DNA of 5,582 nt from assembly GCA_905373345.1 (NCBI GenBank), contig CAJPSU010000051.1:1-5582 (forward strand), given 5' to 3'. Positions 1 to 5,582 of this stretch are shown in pieces. The DNA is from Candidatus Saccharimonadota bacterium (GTDB lineage Bacteria > Patescibacteriota > Saccharimonadia > Saccharimonadales > Saccharimonadaceae). The position numbers were made by a program, and so were the translations under genes. Each line of letters starts with the position of its first letter. Within the stretch, counting starts at the first letter, position 1. The notes below the pieces were generated by a model. That model did no database searches and was not told the origin of the DNA. It worked only from the letters and a program-made list of their open reading frames with translations.

Positions 1-1622
1 ATTATCCGTTTCAGCAGTCAGTGGCAAAAATTTACGATACGTACGAACGGCTGCGCCGCGAGGCGGGCGCGCTTGATTTCGATGATTTGCTGATCGAAAC
101 AGTGCGTTTGCTGCGCGATGTACCGGATGTGCGCAGTAAGTATCGCCGGCGGTTCAAACATATTTTAATTGATGAATATCAGGACACGAATGCGGCGCAG
201 TATGCGATTGTGAAATTTCTGGTGAACGATGCGCGTAATATTTGCGTCGTCGGCGACGATTGGCAGTCGATTTATTCGTGGCGCGGGGCGGATTTCAAAA
301 ATATTTTGAATTTCGAGCGCGATTTTCCAGGCGCAACCGTTGTGAAATTAGAGCAGAATTATCGTTCAACCGGTGCAATTCTTGATGCGGCACAACAGGT
401 CATCAGCAAAAACCTAGAGCGCACCAATAAAACGCTTTGGACGAACGAAGGGCATGGTACGCCCGTACAGGTTCAGGCGGTAATGGACGAGTCGGAAGAA
501 GCGTATGTCGTAGCGAGCCGGATTACAGCGCAGACGTCGATCGGTGCGCGCGATTTCGGCGATTTTGCTGTACTCTATCGCACGAATGCGCAGAGTTTTG
601 CCTTTGAGCGCGCATTTATGCAGCAGCGAATTCTGTACCAGTTGGTCGGCGGCGTGCGGTTTTATGATCGTAAAGAAATTAAAGATATCGTAGCGTATTT
701 ACGATTGTTGTATCAGCCGAACGATCGTATGAGCTTTAGCCGGATTGTGAACGTGCCGGCGCGCGGGCTTGGTGCGACGAGTGTTGAAAAATTTTTACTG
801 TGGCAGGCGGAAACAGATATGGATATCGTTGCAGCGCTGGCAAACGCCGACCAAACGAGCATGCTGACGCCGCGCGCTAAAAATGCGTTTATGCAGCTTG
901 GCGATACGCTGGGTGCATTGCAAGCGCGCGTGATGTCTAGCGCGAACCCGAGCGAAATTATTGAGCAGCTAATTGAAAAAACCGGCTACCGGGACTACGT
1001 GCTTGATGGCACGCCGCAAGCTGAGGAGCGCGAAGCAAATCTTGGCGTACTCGCGGCGGATGCGCAGGCATTTGCAACGCTGCCGGATTTTTTGGAAGAA
1101 GTTGCCTTGATGAGTACAGCCGATCAGGCAAATGACGCCGCAAAAGTAACGCTGATGACGCTGCATGCCGCGAAAGGCCTGGAATTTCCGGTAGTATTTA
1201 TGGCCGGTATGGAAGACGGGCTGTTCCCGAGCGAGCGCGCGCTTGAAGAGGGTCCGCGTAGTCTTGAGGAGGAGCGCCGTCTTTGCTACGTCGGCATGAC
1301 GCGGGCGCGCCAAGAGCTGTACTTGACGTATGCGCAAAGCCGCCAGCAATTCGGACAGCGATCGTATCGTACGCCGTCGCGCTTTCTGGAGGATATGGGC
1401 ACGGATATATTTGAGCAGCAGCCAGCGCGTCCGCCGCGACCGCGTTACAATGAATTTAACGAGTTTGTGATAGATTATGATATTGGCGACCGAGTGCGCT
1501 CGCCGCAATTTGGCGCGGGCGAAATTGTTGATATCGACGGCTTAGCGGTAAGCGTAACGTTTGAAAACGGTGTAACGAAAAAGCTTAATGTTGAGTACGC
1601 GCGGCTTGAGAAACTAGCATAA
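1..1622 (+). CDS. uvrD: UvrD/PcrA-family ATP-dependent DNA helicase, 5'-truncated by window edge
   Basis: Superfamily 1A 3'-5' DNA helicase, which in this family unwinds DNA in nucleotide excision and mismatch repair and clears replication or transcription obstacles. The frame is open to base 3 (residues YPFQQS precede the first possible GTG at 21), so that GTG is internal. About 200 residues, including Walker A, should lie upstream, since the family is usually about 650-750 residues. Numbering from the GTG: DFDDLL 19-24; motif II DEYQDT 51-56; motif III GDDWQSIYSWRGAD 78-91; motif IV LEQNYRST 110-117; LYRTNAQS 185-192; GGVRFYDRKEI 210-220; motif V TLHAAKGLEFP 380-390 followed by EDGLFP; motif VI YVGMTRAR 423-430. 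Residues 484-533 (IGDRVRSPQFGAGEI onward) match the Tudor-like C-terminal domain of PcrA/UvrD that binds RNA polymerase. Motif III has Trp81 where PcrA and UvrD usually have Asp. The family call is secure; PcrA versus UvrD naming is not separable here. Confidence 0.96.
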   Translation, partial: YPFQQSVAKIYDTYERLRREAGALDFDDLLIETVRLLRDVPDVRSKYRRRFKHILIDEYQDTNAAQYAIVKFLVNDARNICVVGDDWQSIYSWRGADFKNILNFERDFPGATVVKLEQNYRSTGAILDAAQQVISKNLERTNKTLWTNEGHGTPVQVQAVMDESEEAYVVASRITAQTSIGARDFGDFAVLYRTNAQSFAFERAFMQQRILYQLVGGVRFYDRKEIKDIVAYLRLLYQPNDRMSFSRIVNVPARGLGATSVEKFLLWQAETDMDIVAALANADQTSMLTPRAKNAFMQLGDTLGALQARVMSSANPSEIIEQLIEKTGYRDYVLDGTPQAEEREANLGVLAADAQAFATLPDFLEEVALMSTADQANDAAKVTLMTLHAAKGLEFPVVFMAGMEDGLFPSERALEEGPRSLEEERRLCYVGMTRARQELYLTYAQSRQQFGQRSYRTPSRFLEDMGTDIFEQQPARPPRPRYNEFNEFVIDYDIGDRVRSPQFGAGEIVDIDGLAVSVTFENGVTKKLNVEYARLEKLA

Positions 1623-1634
1623 ACGACGAAAGTC

Positions 1635-1643
1635 TGCTATAAT
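1635..1643 (+). promoter_or_regulatory. Extended -10 promoter (TGCTATAAT) for the lytic-protein/ksgA pair
   Basis: A perfect TATAAT at 1638-1643 is preceded by TGC at 1635-1637, giving the extended -10 form TGnTATAAT. There is no good -35 at 16-18 bases spacing (1615-1620 is TAGCAT), as is common for extended -10 promoters. It starts 12 bases past the helicase stop codon. Transcription would begin near 1650, giving a leader of about 24 bases before the ATG at 1674. This separates the downstream pair from the helicase, although no terminator lies between them, so read-through is also possible. Confidence 0.7.
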
Positions 1644-1658
1644 GAGCGGGCGTGCTTG

Positions 1659-1664
1659 AAAGGG
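1659..1664 (+). promoter_or_regulatory. Ribosome binding site that decides the start at 1674
   Basis: AAAGGG lies 9 bases before the ATG at 1674. The longer reading begins at a TTG (1656) and would place this sequence inside the coding region. That TTG would sit only a few bases after the predicted transcription start. The ATG is therefore preferred. Confidence 0.65.
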
Positions 1665-1673
1665 TGCGCTCGT

Positions 1674-2861
1674 ATGAAGCGATTGATTACAAAATCACCT
1701 TTTTACACTCGTATTATTGGCGCGCTGTTTATCGCGCTGTTTGGCGTTGCGTTGTATGTGGCGGCGACACCGCCCGTTCGCGCTGACGATACGTCGGTGG
1801 CAGCAGGCGAGCATATTATCGCGCTGCATGACGACGGCGCAGTAAAAGGATTTATAACGAAGAAAGCAACACTCAAAGAAGCACTCGCCGACGCGAATAT
1901 TGCTATTGACGCAAACGATCGTACTGAGCCGGCGCTTGACACGAAGCTCGTTGCTAATTCATATCAAGTGAATATTTATCGTGCTCGTCCGGTTGTGATA
2001 AAAGACGGACTAACGGCAACAAAAGTGATTACATCGTATCGCACAGGCGCGCAGATCGCGAAACACGCACGTTTAGTACTCCATGATGAGGACAAGACAG
2101 AATTGTCGCAGTCCACTAACCCGCTCGGCGACGGTGCGTCTGAAATCATGACGATAACGCGTGCTACGCTATTTACCTTTGATTTTTATGGTAAAACGTC
2201 GACGTCGTATAGCCTTGGCAAAACTGTTGGCGATATGCTTAATCGAAAACATATCACATTGGCGCAGAATGATGTTGTTGTACCAAGTGTCGATACGCCA
2301 CTCGCCGCCGGTCTGCATGTGCGTTTGTATCGCGAAGGCACGCAGACGATAACGCAAGAGGAGGAAGTGCCATTTGAAACTGAACAAATCAAAGACGCAA
2401 ATCGTGATAAGGGATATAAGGAAACTAAGACACTCGGTAAAAACGGTAAAAAGAACGTTACATATGAGATTATCATACGTAACGGCAAAGAAGAAAGCCG
2501 TAAAGAAGTTAATAGCACTGTCACGGTGGAGTCTGTAAAGCAAGTTGAAATTATTGGCACAAAGGTAAATTTACCGGCTGGATCGCATGAAGATTGGATG
2601 GCGGCGGCGGGTATACCACCGAGTGACTACGGTTACGCAAACTATATTGTTGAGCGCGAGAGTCGTTGGAGGTACGATGCTCGAAATGGTAGAACCTATG
2701 GTCTTTGCCAAGCTAATCCTGGTGGTAAGATGAGTGGTGCCGGTTCGGATTGGGAGACGAACCCTATAACGCAGTTAAAATGGTGCTCAGGCTACGCTGC
2801 TGGTCGTTATGGCAGTTGGAGAGCAGCCTATAATCATTGGCTAGCTCACCACAATTGGTAG
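1674..2861 (+). CDS. Secreted RpfB/YabE-like protein: DUF348 modules, G5 domain, Apf-type lysozyme-like domain
   Basis: Predicted exported peptidoglycan-acting protein of 395 residues from the ATG at 1674; a TTG at 1656 would add six residues but is less likely. Residues 1-37 form a signal peptide: basic start, hydrophobic core at about 14-31, likely cleavage VRA|DD. Three DUF348-like (YabE/RpfB) repeats follow at roughly 46-91, 98-150 and 163-217, then a G5 domain at about 222-296. Residues about 307-395 resemble the C-terminal domain of aggregation-promoting factors and lytic transglycosylases: YIVERES (324-330, Glu329 the likely catalytic acid), YGLCQANPG (342-350), SDWETNP (358-364) and RYGSW (378-382). 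Cys345 and Cys371 are the only cysteines and could form a disulfide. The architecture parallels actinobacterial RpfB with a different catalytic end. Its likely role is wall remodelling or growth; enzymatic activity is inferred from family only. rsmA begins 6 bases downstream, so the two are probably one operon. Confidence 0.88.
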   Translation: MKRLITKSPFYTRIIGALFIALFGVALYVAATPPVRADDTSVAAGEHIIALHDDGAVKGFITKKATLKEALADANIAIDANDRTEPALDTKLVANSYQVNIYRARPVVIKDGLTATKVITSYRTGAQIAKHARLVLHDEDKTELSQSTNPLGDGASEIMTITRATLFTFDFYGKTSTSYSLGKTVGDMLNRKHITLAQNDVVVPSVDTPLAAGLHVRLYREGTQTITQEEEVPFETEQIKDANRDKGYKETKTLGKNGKKNVTYEIIIRNGKEESRKEVNSTVTVESVKQVEIIGTKVNLPAGSHEDWMAAAGIPPSDYGYANYIVERESRWRYDARNGRTYGLCQANPGGKMSGAGSDWETNPITQLKWCSGYAAGRYGSWRAAYNHWLAHHNW

Positions 2862-2867
2862 ATAATA

Positions 2868-3647
2868 ATGAAGAATAAAAAATCCCTCGGTCAGCACTGG
2901 TTGCGTGATCAGGATGCGCTTACATACATCGCCAATGCGGCACAATTAGCACCAAACGATACGGTGCTTGAGATTGGTCCAGGACTCGGTACGTTGACGA
3001 GCCGCCTGCTTGCACGTGCTGGTCGTGTGGTGGCGGTGGAGTTTGATACAGATTTGGCACGTAAATTACCTGGGCAATTTCCGGGTAAGAATCTTGAGGT
3101 TGTTAATCAAGATATTCTGCGGTTTGATCCGTCCAGACTGCCACATGGCTATAAAATCGTCGCGAACGTGCCATATTATATCACGAGCAAGATTATTCAA
3201 ACATTTTCCGAATGCAACAATCCACCGAGTATGATGGTGCTGCTTGTGCAAAAAGAAGTCGCCGAACGGCTTGCGGCGAACCCAGGCAAATGCAGTGTTT
3301 TAGCAATCGCCGCGCAAGTATTTCATCAAGTGGATACTGGTGTAGTTGTGCCGGCGGCACTATTTACGCCGCCGCCAAAAGTTGATTCGCAGGTAGTGAT
3401 ATTAAGGCGCTATGACGAGCCGGTCGTGCCACATGACTTGCAGCCGATGTTTTTTCATTTGGTGAAAGCTGGTTTTTCAGCAAAGCGCAAGAAGCTGCGC
3501 AGTTCGTTGGCGGGCGGGCTGCAGCTAGATAAGAGTTATGTTGAACAGCTTTTGTCTCGTGCACACATTTCGCCTGATGCTCGCGCAGAAGAGCTGTCGA
3601 TTGTGCAGTGGCTGGACTTAACTATGCTAAGTATCGTAAGGCGGTAG
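2868..3647 (+). CDS. rsmA: 16S rRNA (adenine1518-N6/adenine1519-N6)-dimethyltransferase RsmA/KsgA
   Basis: SAM-dependent enzyme that dimethylates the two adjacent adenines in the 3'-terminal helix of 16S rRNA during late 30S maturation; its loss confers kasugamycin resistance. The 259 residues match the usual length of about 260-280, so it is complete. Motifs: KKSLGQHWL at 4-12 (family normally KSLGQHFL; Trp replaces Phe); SAM-binding motif I LEIGPGLGTLT at 34-44; acidic residue of motif II in AVEFD at 56-60; QDIL at 81-84; catalytic motif IV NVPYYIT at 100-106 (consensus NLPYYIT); FTPPPKVDS at 166-174; C-terminal AGFSAKRKKLRSSL at 201-214 (family FxxRRKxLxN). The ATG lies 6 bases after the upstream stop with no clear Shine-Dalgarno sequence, so translation may be coupled to the lytic-protein gene. 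The dimethyltransferase call is secure. Confidence 0.97.
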   Translation: MKNKKSLGQHWLRDQDALTYIANAAQLAPNDTVLEIGPGLGTLTSRLLARAGRVVAVEFDTDLARKLPGQFPGKNLEVVNQDILRFDPSRLPHGYKIVANVPYYITSKIIQTFSECNNPPSMMVLLVQKEVAERLAANPGKCSVLAIAAQVFHQVDTGVVVPAALFTPPPKVDSQVVILRRYDEPVVPHDLQPMFFHLVKAGFSAKRKKLRSSLAGGLQLDKSYVEQLLSRAHISPDARAEELSIVQWLDLTMLSIVRR

Positions 3648-3712
3648 ACTAATTGATATCCTCAAATATCGTTTAGTTTATTATAATGCAACATGCTCGT
3701 ACATTGATGTCT

Positions 3713-3751
3713 ATATTACAACGCACGTATCATTGACGGTGCCAGTAATAT
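3713..3751. repeat. Imperfect inverted repeat straddling the -35 box
   Basis: ATATTAC (3713-3719) is the exact reverse complement of GTAATAT (3745-3751). Nested inside, GCAC (3723-3726) pairs with GTGC (3739-3742), leaving a 12-base centre. The -35 hexamer at 3733-3738 lies in that centre. It could be an operator or a cruciform, or a chance match in AT-rich sequence. Confidence 0.3.
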
Positions 3752-3762
3752 GTGAGTAAAAT
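3733..3762 (+). promoter_or_regulatory. Sigma-70-type promoter of the surface-protein gene
   Basis: TTGACG at 3733-3738 (5 of 6 to TTGACA), an 18-base spacer, then TAAAAT at 3757-3762 (5 of 6 to TATAAT). Transcription would start near 3769-3770, leaving a leader of about 35 A/C-rich bases before the ATG at 3805. This suggests the surface-protein gene has its own transcription unit, ended by the terminator at 5401-5442. Confidence 0.6.
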
Positions 3763-3787
3763 AATAACCACAAACACTAAATAACAA

Positions 3788-3800
3788 AAAGGTAGGTTGG
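3788..3800 (+). promoter_or_regulatory. Ribosome binding region of the surface-protein gene
   Basis: A purine- and G-rich stretch (AAAGGTAGGTTGG) precedes the ATG at 3805. AGG at 3794-3796 leaves 8 bases to the start, an ordinary Shine-Dalgarno distance; AAAGG at 3788-3792 is a further partial match. It supports the ATG at 3805, which also directly begins a signal peptide. Confidence 0.55.
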
Positions 3801-3804
3801 AAAA

Positions 3805-5385
3805 ATGAGAGGAATACAAAAACTATCGCTTGGCGTAGCGTCCTTAGCAGTTATTGGAAGTGGCATAATAGGACTTCCTGCGTATGCAGCTGCGGGTACA
3901 TATACATGGAGAGGGGATGCTGGAGACGGTAAATTGGCAACTGCTGCCAATTGGGCAGAGAACGCTGTTCCGGCAGATGGCGCAAAACTAGTCTTTCCGT
4001 GCATTCCTGGGAGTGGGTCGGTGGAGCTGACAAATGATTTAAGCGCAAAGGTCAAAGAGATATCAACAGTGAAGCAGATATCTAATGCGCCAATTACGCC
4101 AGCTGACTCTTGTAAAAGCTACGTTATTGACAAAGTGGATTTTCAGGCGGACGTGAAATTTAGCGGAGAAGATGTAGATGCTGGGGATACGCCATGGGTT
4201 AGTATAGGTTCTCAAACGGGCATTAAAAATCTTTCAGTAGATAATTCAAATGTAGAATTTTCGCGCGCTGTAGCTAAAATTCATCTTGATAATTTTGCGA
4301 TAACAAACCAGGGCTGTAATGAGATCCCATATGTCGTATCGTCAAAAAATACAACAATTGGTGAATCTGCAGGCGTGAGTCCAAAAGAAAAAGGAAATAT
4401 TACGGTTAAGCGTGGCGGTACGCTTGGTGCTCTAAACTATGAGTCTATATCTTATGAAAATAATGTAACGTTTGAAGCTGGCTCGAAAGTAGGTTGGCCG
4501 AAAGCCTGCAAGGGTGGTGCGGGTACTCTGACTGACGTTACGGTAATGCTTACCGGCGACATTGTGTTAAACGGTGATGTAGAGTATAAGATTGGTTCAA
4601 CGGAGACGGTAAAAATCACTGGTAAACTGAGTGGTCCTGGGAAATTCGTACCGTCGGCACAGAATGAAGGCAAACTTGTTGTCGAGTCAAGGGATAATAC
4701 AAGTGGTACGCCAAATGGTGAACAGGGTGTAAAATTTGAACCGGAGACGATTCATCTTGATGACGAATCGAATGACGCTCTTCAGGTTAAGAGAAATCAA
4801 ACTGTATTCTTGAATGGCAAGCGTGGTTGGACTAGTGTGAATGAGGGTGGAGTTCTAAAAGGCAATGCAACAGTTGATTCCTTGTACGTAAGTGGCGTGG
4901 TTGCGCCGGGCAACTCTCCGGGGAAGATAACAGTATTGACAAATGGTTTTGCGCTTAATCAGACTGGCACGTACGAAGCTGAGCTATTTAACAAGGATCA
5001 GTACGATCAAATTGTCGTACAAGCTGGCGGTGTGAACCTGGAGGGTGCCTTTAAATTGATGTACTTGCCGGGTGGTAAGATCTCTAAGAATGAGACATTC
5101 GTAATTATTGATAACAAAGGCAGTGGACCAGTTAATGGTACATTTAAAAACCTTCCTGAGGGCGCGGAAGTGACGGTTGATGGCGCAGTGTTTACTATAA
5201 GTTATAGAGGTGGCGATGGTAATGACGTCGTGCTGACGGCTCAGAACGATTCGGTTGGTCCAAAAGCTCCGAACACTGGTGTGAAAGAAGTCCTTGCTAA
5301 TCCAGCTATTGTCGCTGGCACTGGAGTTGTTGCTCTTGTAGCACTGTTTATTAGCAGTAAGAAAAAGATAGGTGCTCGTCGTTAA
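3805..5385 (+). CDS. Secreted beta-rich surface protein with autotransporter-like passenger ends and APNTG-type C-terminal anchor
   Basis: Predicted cell-surface protein of 526 residues; specific function unknown. Residues 1-28 are a signal peptide (hydrophobic core about 8-24, likely cleavage AYA|AA). The mature N-terminus carries YTWRGDAGDG...ANW (33-50), a motif common at the start of autotransporter-type passengers. The middle (about 70-360) is Gly/Asn/Val-rich with alternating hydrophobics, consistent with a beta-helix or beta-solenoid. Residues 364-377 (GVVAPGNSPGKITV), YDQIVV (400-405) and YRGGDGNDVVLT (467-478) match the closing part of such passengers. No beta-barrel follows. Instead residues 486-526 form a sorting-signal-like tail: PKAPNTG (486-492), hydrophobic stretch about 499-518, basic end KKKIGARR. 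Four cysteines (66, 103, 171, 235) could form disulfides. Codons look more AT-rich than in the helicase gene. Adhesion or host contact is inference; sortase processing is possible but unproven, and simple membrane anchoring would also fit. Confidence 0.85.
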   Translation: MRGIQKLSLGVASLAVIGSGIIGLPAYAAAGTYTWRGDAGDGKLATAANWAENAVPADGAKLVFPCIPGSGSVELTNDLSAKVKEISTVKQISNAPITPADSCKSYVIDKVDFQADVKFSGEDVDAGDTPWVSIGSQTGIKNLSVDNSNVEFSRAVAKIHLDNFAITNQGCNEIPYVVSSKNTTIGESAGVSPKEKGNITVKRGGTLGALNYESISYENNVTFEAGSKVGWPKACKGGAGTLTDVTVMLTGDIVLNGDVEYKIGSTETVKITGKLSGPGKFVPSAQNEGKLVVESRDNTSGTPNGEQGVKFEPETIHLDDESNDALQVKRNQTVFLNGKRGWTSVNEGGVLKGNATVDSLYVSGVVAPGNSPGKITVLTNGFALNQTGTYEAELFNKDQYDQIVVQAGGVNLEGAFKLMYLPGGKISKNETFVIIDNKGSGPVNGTFKNLPEGAEVTVDGAVFTISYRGGDGNDVVLTAQNDSVGPKAPNTGVKEVLANPAIVAGTGVVALVALFISSKKKIGARR

Positions 5386-5400
5386 CAGCAATTTATAGCG

Positions 5401-5442
5401 AAATTGCACCTCAAGCGGTTTGACTTGGGGTGCAATTTTTTT
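5401..5442 (+). terminator. Intrinsic terminator after the surface-protein gene
   Basis: AAATTGCACCTCAAG (5401-5415) pairs with CTTGGGGTGCAATTT (5424-5438) over 15 base pairs, with a single G-U wobble, closing an 8-base loop. A run of seven Ts follows (5436-5442). It begins 15 bases past the stop codon. The T-run lies on the + side, so it terminates rightward transcription. Confidence 0.92.
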
Positions 5443-5449
5443 ATATAAT
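5420..5449 (+). promoter_or_regulatory. Promoter embedded in the terminator, firing rightward
   Basis: TTGACT at 5420-5425 (5 of 6 to TTGACA), an 18-base spacer, then a perfect TATAAT at 5444-5449. The -35 lies in the hairpin loop and the first bases of the right arm; the -10 begins one base after the T-run. Transcription would start near 5456, for a gene or RNA extending past the window edge. Confidence 0.6.
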
Positions 5450-5455
5450 GCAGTC

Positions 5456-5582
5456 TAAATATGAATAGGCGGGTGCAGTATGATGTTAACGGACGTCGGA
5501 TGGATTATAGACGATTGACCGGTTTGCGTATTCGGCAACGGCAGCTTTACCGGCCAGCTCGCGTATTACGCACTAGAACGAT
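5456..5582 (+). other. Right-edge region: possible start of the next transcript, gene not identified
   Basis: Two readings are possible. From the ATG at 5461 a frame stays open to the edge, but its 40 residues are extremely Arg-rich and look like an out-of-frame shadow. From ATG-ATG at 5480, preceded by AGGCGGG at 5467-5473 (6-base spacing), the frame reads MMLTDVGWIIDD, meets a TGA at 5516-5518, then stays open with the protein-like PVCVFGNGSFTGQ to the edge. I recognise no family, tRNA or ncRNA. The next gene may start here, may be disrupted, or may begin beyond the window. Confidence 0.3.

Larger units (their letters stand above)
3648..3804 (+). other. Intergenic region between rsmA and the surface-protein gene
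   Basis: These 157 bases are AT-rich and hold no plausible gene. There is no convincing intrinsic terminator after rsmA; the only hairpin near the stop is GATAT/ATATC (3655-3659 with 3666-3670), too weak to count. A perfect TATAAT lies at 3682-3687 without a properly spaced -35 (the nearest, TTGATA at 3653-3658, is 23 bases away). The better promoter is downstream at 3733-3762 and is listed separately. Confidence 0.6.

Noticed and set aside
21..23. GTG at 21 as the true start of the helicase
   Set aside because: The frame is open to the window edge with family-like residues before it, and Walker A is missing, so the start lies upstream of the window.
969..1508. 179-codon reverse-strand frame inside the helicase
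   Set aside because: It is rich in Arg and Leu with no recognisable domain, and lies wholly antisense to conserved helicase motifs V and VI.
1656..1658. TTG start giving six extra residues (MKGCAR) on the lytic protein
   Set aside because: The ATG at 1674 has AAAGGG at 9 bases and directly begins a signal peptide; the TTG would lie only about 6 bases after the predicted transcription start.
2169..2560. Two overlapping 124-codon reverse-strand frames inside the lytic-protein gene
   Set aside because: They are antisense shadows of a gene with clear domains, and neither resembles a protein family.
3655..3670. Terminator after rsmA (GATAT...ATATC)
   Set aside because: The stem is only 5-6 AT-rich base pairs with no clean T-run.
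3682..3687. TATAAT as the main promoter of the surface gene
   Set aside because: There is no -35 at 16-18 bases and no TGn extension; the pair at 3733-3762 is better spaced and closer to the gene. It could still be a minor start.
4984..5409. 141-codon reverse-strand frame over the end of the surface gene and its terminator
   Set aside because: It overlaps the conserved C-terminal passenger motifs and anchor, starts inside the terminator hairpin, and has no family resemblance.
1..5582. UGA=Gly code (Gracilibacteria/Absconditabacteria), prompted by the TGA at 5516
   Set aside because: No in-frame TGA occurs in about 1,700 codons of the four genes, and glycine is encoded by GGN throughout.
1..5582. 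CRISPR arrays, insertion sequences, tRNA or rRNA genes
   Set aside because: I saw no spaced direct repeats, transposase motifs, cloverleaf or rRNA-like sequence on either strand.

Overview
The window looks like a chromosomal segment of a Candidatus Saccharibacteria (TM7) or related Patescibacteria genome. This assignment is inferred from protein flavour, not from a marker gene: an RpfB/YabE-like wall-lytic protein ending in an Apf-type lysozyme-like domain, a KsgA beginning KSLGQHWL, and a secreted beta-rich surface protein with a Gram-positive-style C-terminal anchor (APNTG, hydrophobic segment, basic tail). The genetic code is standard: four long frames read through without an internal TGA and stop at TAA, TAG, TAG and TAA, which argues against the UGA=Gly lineages (Gracilibacteria, Absconditabacteria).

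Layout, all on the + strand. (1) 1-1622: the 3' three-quarters of a UvrD/PcrA-family DNA helicase whose start and Walker A motif lie upstream of the window. (2) 1623-1673: a short gap with an extended -10 promoter and a Shine-Dalgarno sequence. (3) 1674-2861: a secreted protein with three DUF348-like modules, a G5 domain and a lytic domain. (4) 2868-3647: rsmA/ksgA, the 16S rRNA adenine dimethyltransferase, only 6 bases downstream and probably co-transcribed. (5) 3648-3804: an intergenic region with a promoter and an imperfect inverted repeat. (6) 3805-5385: a 526-residue surface protein, probably monocistronic. (7) 5401-5442: a strong intrinsic terminator, overlapped by a promoter that would fire into the right edge, where the next gene cannot be identified.

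The genes do not form one obvious system. The helicase and KsgA are housekeeping. The lytic protein next to ksgA recalls the rpfB-ksgA order of Actinobacteria and the yabE-rnmV-ksgA order of Bacillus. The surface protein is the most accessory-looking gene: its ends resemble autotransporter passenger domains, but it has a wall or membrane anchor in place of an outer-membrane barrel. It is a candidate contact or adhesion protein for an epibiotic lifestyle, which is an inference.
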